Below, in pieces: positions 14,802 through 17,919 of a stretch of DNA of 17,919 nt. The notes beneath the pieces are model-generated. The model was not told the origin of the DNA and searched no databases. It was given only the letters and a program-made list of their open reading frames with translations. Location: NCBI GenBank assembly GCA_934692295.1, contig CAKUTL010000030.1:1-17919 (forward strand). Direction: 5' to 3'. Position 1 is the stretch's first letter. Every line of letters begins with the position of its first letter. The translations under genes were made by a program, and so were the position numbers. Source of the DNA: an uncultured Candidatus Melainabacteria bacterium. GTDB lineage: Bacteria > Cyanobacteriota > Vampirovibrionia > Gastranaerophilales > Gastranaerophilaceae.

Positions 14802-16043
14802 TTATTTATCCGAAATATATCCATTAATTGCGGAATAAGCTGCAACGTATGGGGATGAAAGGTAAATAAAACCTTTAGTATTACCTAATCTTCCTTGGAA
14901 ATTTCTATTTTGTGTAGATAAGCAAACTTCTCCATCCGCTAAAATACCTGCGTGAATACCAACGCAAGGACCGCATCCTGGAGGTAGAATTGTTGCATTT
15001 GAATCCATAAAGATTTCTAGTAATCCTTCTTTAAGAGCTTGTTTGTAAATATCTCGAGAAGCTGGACAAATTAGCATTCTGACTCCTTCGTGAACCTTTT
15101 TGCCCTTAAGAATTTTTGCAACAGTTCTCATGTCTTCAATTCTACCGTTGGTACAAGTTCCAACATAAACTTGGTCAACTTTTATGTCGTTTAAATCCTT
15201 TGCAAGTTTCGTATTATCAACGGTGTGCGGGCATGAAACTGTATGCTCAATAGTTGGAGCATCAATTTCTATAATGCGTTCATAGATTGCGTCGGCATCA
15301 GGTTTGATTTCTTTGTACATTTCTCCTCTGCCTCGAGAGATTAAATATTCTTTAGTTTTTTCGTCAGGCACAAATAATCCGCATTTTGCCCCTGCTTCAA
15401 CTGCCATATTGGCAAGGGTAAATCTTTCTGCCATACACATATTATCAATTGTGTCACCACAAAATTCTAAGGCTTTGTATGTAGCACCGTCAGCTCCAAT
15501 CATTCCAATTAGATGGAGCATCAAGTCTTTTGAGCAAATACCTTCTTTGAATTTACCATTCACAACTATTTTGAATGTTTGAGGAACTTTTAACCACGCT
15601 TTGCCTAATGCCATCGCAACAGCAACATCGGTTGACCCCATGCCAGTTGCAAATGCTCCTAAAGCTCCGGATGTGCAGGTGTGAGAATCTGCACCAACTA
15701 AAATTTCTATTGGGTTTACAAAAGTTTCAACTAATCTTTGATGACAAACTCCTGAACCAACTTCAGATAACACTGCACCGTATTCTTTTGCAAATTCTCT
15801 AAGAACGGTGTGCATGTTTGATAACTCTTTTTTAGGACTGGGAGAAGCGTGGTCAATAAACAAGATAGTTCTTTGCGGATTGCTTAATTTATCTTTCCCA
15901 AGTTTTTTGAACTCTTGAACTGTTAGAGGTCCTGTTCCATCTTGAACCGCACAAACATCAACATTTGCGATAACGAGTTCTCCTGCCTTAACGGCTTTAC
16001 CTGCGTGGTTAGAAATAATTTTTTCAACTAAAGTTTGTCCCAT
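14802..16043 (-). CDS. leuC: 3-isopropylmalate dehydratase large subunit (LeuC, aconitase family)
   Basis: The enzyme isomerises 2- and 3-isopropylmalate in leucine synthesis, with a [4Fe-4S] cluster. The 413-residue protein has the three cluster Cys: C297 in GTCTNGR, and C357 and C360 in PGCGPC. It also has the substrate-binding stretches GADSHTCTSGALGAF (117-131) and STQNRNFQGRLGN (376-388), and the C-terminal SSPYVAA. Length and motifs match the shorter archaeal-type LeuC/HacA subgroup (about 420 residues) rather than the 460-470-residue E. coli type, so homoaconitase or dimethylmalate dehydratase is a lesser alternative. GGGAG before the ATG fixes the start. The small subunit gene leuD, usually adjacent, is missing here; the next DNA holds a terminator and opposite-strand genes. 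Confidence 0.87.
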   Translation of the reverse strand: MGQTLVEKIISNHAGKAVKAGELVIANVDVCAVQDGTGPLTVQEFKKLGKDKLSNPQRTILFIDHASPSPKKELSNMHTVLREFAKEYGAVLSEVGSGVCHQRLVETFVNPIEILVGADSHTCTSGALGAFATGMGSTDVAVAMALGKAWLKVPQTFKIVVNGKFKEGICSKDLMLHLIGMIGADGATYKALEFCGDTIDNMCMAERFTLANMAVEAGAKCGLFVPDEKTKEYLISRGRGEMYKEIKPDADAIYERIIEIDAPTIEHTVSCPHTVDNTKLAKDLNDIKVDQVYVGTCTNGRIEDMRTVAKILKGKKVHEGVRMLICPASRDIYKQALKEGLLEIFMDSNATILPPGCGPCVGIHAGILADGEVCLSTQNRNFQGRLGNTKGFIYLSSPYVAAYSAINGYISDK

Positions 16044-16072
16044 ATTGTAACTCCCATAATTCTATTTTCTAT

Positions 16073-16081
16073 ATTCTACCA
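16073..16081 (-). promoter_or_regulatory. Extended -10 promoter of leuC
   Basis: Read on the minus strand, TGGTAGAAT is an extended -10 element (TGn plus TAGAAT). The predicted start of transcription lies about 23 bases before the leuC ATG. No good -35 is visible, as is common for extended -10 promoters. No T-box, leader peptide or other attenuator is seen in this short leader. Confidence 0.5.
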
Positions 16082-16127
16082 CAAATTCTATTTCTCTTTA
16101 TTTATAATTAATGTTTAACGTGGAAGT

Positions 16128-16805
16128 TTAGTATTGGAGTTTTAGTGGGTAATCCTTAGGTATTTTCCAATTATTATTTTTTATCATTGCGGTACAATAA
16201 TCCCCTCTACTTGTACAAGAGTAGGATGCTCCGTTTTTTAGATGTTCCTCCGTACCATCCCAATTATATAAATATGGTTCAAGTCCTTTATTATAATGAT
16301 ATTTCCATGTTGCAGCGTCTGATAAAGGGTAAAATATGAACATAAAACTACAAGTGCCAACCGGTTTATTTCTTGTTATACATTTTTCGGCATCTTTTGG
16401 AAAAAATGTTATATCTCTTATGTACCATAGTCCATATGCAAATGCACTTCCATCAGGTAAAACATATAATATTTTATCAACACCCCTGTGTTTAATTTTC
16501 TTTTTGTACGATATTTGCATATATGGTTTAAGATACAAGTCAAAACCATCTTCAACTTCAATTTGGTCGTTTGAATCTAATGCTTTCCAGTAATCGTCCC
16601 AAGTGTCAGTATCTCCATTTTCAGCAACAGAAAGTCTAATAGCTTGGTTGAATATAGAATAAAATTTTTCAAGGCGTGTTTCTGTAATTTTTTTGTTATA
16701 AGAAGTCATTAGACTTGGAATTGTCATTGCTGCGACTACCCCAATTATTCCTAATGTAATTAATACTTCCGCCAAAGTAAAAGCAAAGTTTCTTTTATTT
16801 TTCAT
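16128..16805 (-). CDS. Prepilin-like (type IV pilin / pseudopilin) protein with a normal leader
   Basis: The leader MKNKRNFA (1-8) is short and basic. Cleavage would fall between A8 and F9, with E13 at mature position 5, followed by VLITLGIIGVVAAMTIPSL, nearly identical to the helix of the prepilin-like protein encoded at 5052-6161. The mature domain (about 217 residues) differs from that protein. It is rich in Trp, Tyr and Asp, with a few Cys in the C-terminal part (such as CSF and SCTSRGDYC) that could form disulphides. AGAGGCG precedes the ATG. It is divergent from a small XRE regulator and lies 84 bases upstream of leuC on the same strand without a clear terminator between. The target appendage or secretion system is unknown. 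Confidence 0.88.
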   Translation of the reverse strand: MKNKRNFAFTLAEVLITLGIIGVVAAMTIPSLMTSYNKKITETRLEKFYSIFNQAIRLSVAENGDTDTWDDYWKALDSNDQIEVEDGFDLYLKPYMQISYKKKIKHRGVDKILYVLPDGSAFAYGLWYIRDITFFPKDAEKCITRNKPVGTCSFMFIFYPLSDAATWKYHYNKGLEPYLYNWDGTEEHLKNGASYSCTSRGDYCTAMIKNNNWKIPKDYPLKLQY

Positions 16806-16828
16806 AATCGCCTCTTTAATAATTTATT

Positions 16829-16855
16829 CTATAGTTTAAATTATTTAAATTATAG
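16829..16855. promoter_or_regulatory. 27-bp near-perfect palindrome, candidate operator
   Basis: The sequence runs from CTATAG to TTATAG with the A/T-rich centre TTTAAATTATTTAAA. Twelve of thirteen arm positions pair, and the single mismatch is at position 6/22. It covers the -10 box of the prepilin promoter and extends into the transcribed leader, and it lies close to the xre promoter. This is the expected position of a repressor site, and the adjacent XRE protein is the natural candidate to bind it; that assignment is inference. Confidence 0.6.
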
Positions 16856-16877
16856 ATAATTGGATATTTAAAGTCAA
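16849..16877 (-). promoter_or_regulatory. Sigma70-type promoter of the second prepilin-like gene
   Basis: On the minus strand there is TTGACT (16872-16877), a 17-base spacer, and a perfect TATAAT (16849-16854). This is the best promoter match in the window. The leader to the ATG at 16805 is about 38 bases, most of it palindrome. Confidence 0.8.
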
Positions 16878-16888
16878 GATTATAAAAT
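16860..16888 (+). promoter_or_regulatory. Overlapping plus-strand promoter of the XRE gene, possibly leaderless
   Basis: TTGGAT (16860-16865), a 17-base spacer and TAAAAT (16883-16888) place the transcription start at about 16895, the A of the ATG. No ribosome site is present upstream, which is consistent with a leaderless message. It overlaps the divergent prepilin promoter almost completely. Confidence 0.5.
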
Positions 16889-16894
16889 TAAACT

Positions 16895-17116
16895 ATGGAT
16901 GATGAAATTTTATTAAAAATTTTTGGATTAAATATTAAATTAGAACGGATTAAACTTGGTTTGACTCAAGAAGAGGTTGCAGAAAATCTTGATTTTAGTT
17001 CTGTTTATATTTCTAACGTTGAAAGTGGAAAGCATAAAATTTCATTAACAAATGCCTATAAATTTGCATCCTTTTATAAAAAGTCTTTGGATTACTTGTT
17101 GACAGAAAAGTCGTAA
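16895..17116 (+). CDS. Small XRE-family helix-turn-helix regulator
   Basis: The 73-residue product is essentially one HTH_3 (Cro/cI-like) domain. LGLTQEEVAENLDFSSVYISNVESGKHKIS holds the scaffold helix (TQEEVAENL), the turn, and the recognition helix (SSVYISNVESG); YKFASFYKKSLDYLL completes the fold. No sensor or dimerisation domain is attached. Unlike every neighbouring gene, it has no Shine-Dalgarno-like sequence before its ATG. It is divergent from the prepilin-like gene; the two starts are 89 bases apart, with overlapping promoters and a palindrome between. The context suggests autoregulation and control of the prepilin gene. Confidence 0.88.
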   Translation: MDDEILLKIFGLNIKLERIKLGLTQEEVAENLDFSSVYISNVESGKHKISLTNAYKFASFYKKSLDYLLTEKS

Positions 17117-17155
17117 GGAATTTATATTTAAATCAATTTATCAGTTTACCCAGCA

Positions 17156-17184
17156 AGAGATACTGAGCAATGCGAAGTATCTCT
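17156..17184 (-). repeat. Conserved-loop hairpin, copy A
   Basis: A 9-bp perfect stem, AGAGATACT with AGTATCTCT, flanks a core that reads CTTCGCATTGCTCAG on the minus strand (17163-17177). The loop core is shared with copies B and C, but the stem sequence is not. Confidence 0.7.
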
Positions 17185-17196
17185 TTACAATTAAGT

Positions 17197-17213
17197 CCTC
17201 TCCTAGGGAGAGG
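17197..17213. repeat. CCTCTCC/GGAGAGG hairpin repeat, copy 1
   Basis: A 7-bp perfect stem CCTCTCC (17197-17203) and GGAGAGG (17207-17213) has a three-base TAG loop. A degenerate half-copy (AGGAGAGGGG) follows at 17218-17227. Confidence 0.7.
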
Positions 17214-17256
17214 ATTTAGGAGAGGGGTAGATTGAATAAAAAATGAACCCTCTCTC

Positions 17257-17295
17257 GAAATTGTAACTTTTCGCATTTTGCTCAAATACAATTTC
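17257..17295 (+). repeat. Conserved-loop hairpin, copy B
   Basis: A 9-bp perfect stem, GAAATTGTA (17257-17265) with TACAATTTC (17287-17295), encloses ACTTTTCGCATTTTGCTCAAA. The centre TTCGCATTTTGCTCA matches copies A and C apart from extra T residues. Confidence 0.65.
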
Positions 17296-17296
17296 T

Positions 17297-17315
17297 CTCT
17301 CTCCCTAGGAGAGAG
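17297..17315. repeat. CCTCTCC/GGAGAGG hairpin repeat, copy 2
   Basis: An 8-bp perfect stem, CTCTCTCC (17297-17304) and GGAGAGAG (17308-17315), has a CTA loop. It follows the right arm of conserved-loop hairpin B after one base. Confidence 0.7.
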
Positions 17316-17335
17316 CTGATGCTCAAGGGGGTTCG

Positions 17336-17348
17336 GGGGCTTTGCCCC
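17336..17348. repeat. GGGGC/GCCCC hairpin
   Basis: GGGGC (17336-17340), a TTT loop and GCCCC (17344-17348) form a short GC-rich hairpin inside the G-rich stretch 17326-17350. This is an island of high GC in AT-rich DNA, similar in composition to the leader repeats at 5396-5420. Confidence 0.55.
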
Positions 17349-17396
17349 TGATGACTCGTTCCATTTAATTATTCGTGTTTTTCTTTTTTGGTTCTG

Positions 17397-17431
17397 CTTT
17401 TTCTTTTTTCGTCGAAATAAAAAAGAAAAAG
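17397..17431. repeat. 13-bp inverted repeat with T-rich and A-rich arms
   Basis: CTTTTTCTTTTTT (17397-17409) and AAAAAAGAAAAAG (17419-17431) are perfect complements around a nine-base loop. It could act as a weak bidirectional transcription stop, but the stem has almost no GC. Confidence 0.55.
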
Positions 17432-17490
17432 TGAACAAGGATTTATCATTGAATCAATATGAATGCAGTTTTCTAATAATAATCAGCTGG

Positions 17491-17511
17491 ATTCTTCGCT
17501 TTGCTCAGAAT
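17491..17511 (+). repeat. Conserved-loop hairpin, copy C
   Basis: ATTCT and AGAAT form a 5-bp stem around TCGCTTTGCTC; the core CTTCGCTTTGCTCAG (17494-17508) differs from copy A by one base. The flank continues as AATGAC, a phrase also found at the end of the large inverted repeat in the prepilin leader (5285-5290). Confidence 0.65.
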
Positions 17512-17614
17512 GACTGAATTTGCTAGAGTTAAGTTCCTTCTCCTGTAAAGAACTTATAGACTTTTATTGAACTTATTCCTTTATTTTCCTTGCTACAATC
17601 TAACCCTCTCCCAA

Positions 17615-17631
17615 CCTCTCCCTAGGAGAGG
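17615..17631. repeat. CCTCTCC/GGAGAGG hairpin repeat, copy 3
   Basis: CCTCTCC (17615-17621) and GGAGAGG (17625-17631) form a 7-bp stem with a CTA loop; a half-copy CCCTCTCCC precedes it at 17604-17612. Confidence 0.7.
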
Positions 17632-17652
17632 AGTAAGTAAAATGAAACCAAC

Positions 17653-17684
17653 TTATCAACTTATCCACTTATAGACTTATTGAC
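17653..17684 (+). repeat. Four tandem 8-mers of consensus TTATNNAC
   Basis: The four units are TTATCAAC, TTATCCAC, TTATAGAC and TTATTGAC, with exact 8-base spacing. Related units occur more loosely at 17554-17580. The second unit resembles a DnaA box, but the 8-base period and variable middle make a repeat array more likely than an origin. Confidence 0.7.
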
Positions 17685-17796
17685 TTTCCAATTAAAATCT
17701 CTTTACAAAAGCCTTGACGCTGAGCCGTGTTTGGGGTATATTTACTTTGTCAGAAGTTAAAAGTTCGAATACGATTTCAAAATAGCTTTGAATAGC

Positions 17797-17826
17797 TTGT
17801 ATTTTGGCGTATTCAAAAAATATATA
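17797..17826 (+). promoter_or_regulatory. Candidate promoter of the gene leaving the window
   Basis: TTGTAT (17797-17802), an 18-base spacer and TATATA (17821-17826) give a moderate sigma70 match, with a leader of about 58 bases to the ATG at 17891. Confidence 0.4.
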
Positions 17827-17890
17827 AATCAGGTTTCCTGAAAAGAAAAAACATTTGAAAGTAATTAAATTACAAAGAAAGGTAAAATCA

Positions 17891-17919
17891 ATGGAAAACA
17901 ATGAAGAATTAAAAGTTAC
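17891..17919 (+). CDS. Start of an unidentified gene, cut by the window end
   Basis: An ATG at 17891 opens MENNEELKV and remains open to the last base. AAAGAAAGG at 17873-17881 is a good ribosome site nine bases before it. Nine codons are too few to name a product; the acidic, polar start suggests a soluble protein. Confidence 0.55.

Larger units (their letters stand above)
17117..17890. other. Repeat-rich intergenic region without a credible gene
   Basis: About 770 bases contain at least nine palindromic or tandem repeat units (listed separately) and no frame with a ribosome site and protein-like composition. The longest frame, on the minus strand at 17133-17438, is a low-complexity Lys/Arg/Pro translation of the repeats. 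The final part (17700-17890) is AT-rich and probably holds the promoter of the gene starting at 17891. Confidence 0.75.

Noticed and set aside
15304..15802. Plus-strand frames inside leuC
   Set aside because: They are shadows of a conserved gene on the other strand; the leuC motifs explain this sequence fully.
17133..17438. A 101-codon minus-strand frame in the repeat region
   Set aside because: Its translation is low-complexity Lys/Arg/Pro produced by the hairpin repeats, and it has no ribosome site. It mirrors the translated repeats of the prepilin leader but has no domain attached.
17653..17684. Replication origin suggested by DnaA-box-like TTATCCAC units
   Set aside because: Only one of four units is close to the box, the 8-base spacing is too tight for DnaA arrays, and no dnaA or dnaN is in the window.
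17117..17700. CRISPR array
   Set aside because: The repeats are short palindromes with different stems and irregular spacing, there are no equal-length spacers, and there are no cas genes.
17692..17901. A 69-codon minus-strand frame near the window end
   Set aside because: It runs against the plus-strand gene start at 17891, has no ribosome site, and has a Phe/Ile-rich composition typical of AT-rich non-coding DNA.

Overview
The window is low-GC, gene-dense bacterial chromosome. The ATP synthase genes run a, c, b', b, delta, alpha, gamma with no beta or epsilon behind gamma, which is the cyanobacterial layout, but the gamma subunit lacks the regulatory insertion of photosynthetic cyanobacteria. 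Two prepilin-like proteins carry an almost identical A/FTLAEVLITLGIIGVVAA N-terminus. This combination points to the non-photosynthetic sister lineage of Cyanobacteria (Vampirovibrionia/Melainabacteria, most likely gut Gastranaerophilales). That placement is inference from gene order and protein style; no marker-gene search was possible.

Layout: (1) 12-5026, ATP synthase operon atpB-atpE-atpF'-atpF-atpH-atpA-atpG, with a strong hairpin between alpha and gamma. (2) 5052-6161, a prepilin-like gene directly behind gamma whose first 128 codons are a G11 tract followed by translated palindromic repeats. (3) 6165-6371, a small minus-strand gene with faint similarity to RNA polymerase omega. (4) 6491-9233, an envelope/cofactor operon: KdsD-type arabinose-5-phosphate isomerase, KdsC phosphatase, QueD and the undecaprenyl-diphosphate phosphatase UppP. 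(5) 9325-14681, a tight three-gene unit: two unrecognised membrane proteins that may be distant paralogues, and a GH13 (alpha-amylase superfamily) protein, closed by a clear intrinsic terminator. (6) 14802-16043, leuC-type aconitase-family dehydratase on the minus strand, with no leuD beside it. (7) 16128-17116, a second prepilin-like gene divergent from a small XRE regulator; their promoters overlap each other and a 27-bp palindrome. (8) 17117-17890, about 770 bases without a credible gene, packed with hairpin repeats, then the first codons of a gene that leaves the window.

How it fits together: the ATP synthase operon supplies membrane energy coupling, although the beta and epsilon subunits must be encoded elsewhere. 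Region 4 serves Kdo and undecaprenyl-phosphate metabolism, implying an LPS-like, Gram-negative envelope, plus queuosine precursor synthesis. Region 5 is the best candidate for an undescribed system: membrane proteins of unknown family co-transcribed with an unusual GH13 enzyme. The most distinctive DNA-level signals are the repeat-built prepilin leader with its homopolymer, the xre/prepilin switch region, and a set of hairpins that keep one loop sequence while changing their stems. No rRNA, tRNA, CRISPR array or transposase gene was seen.
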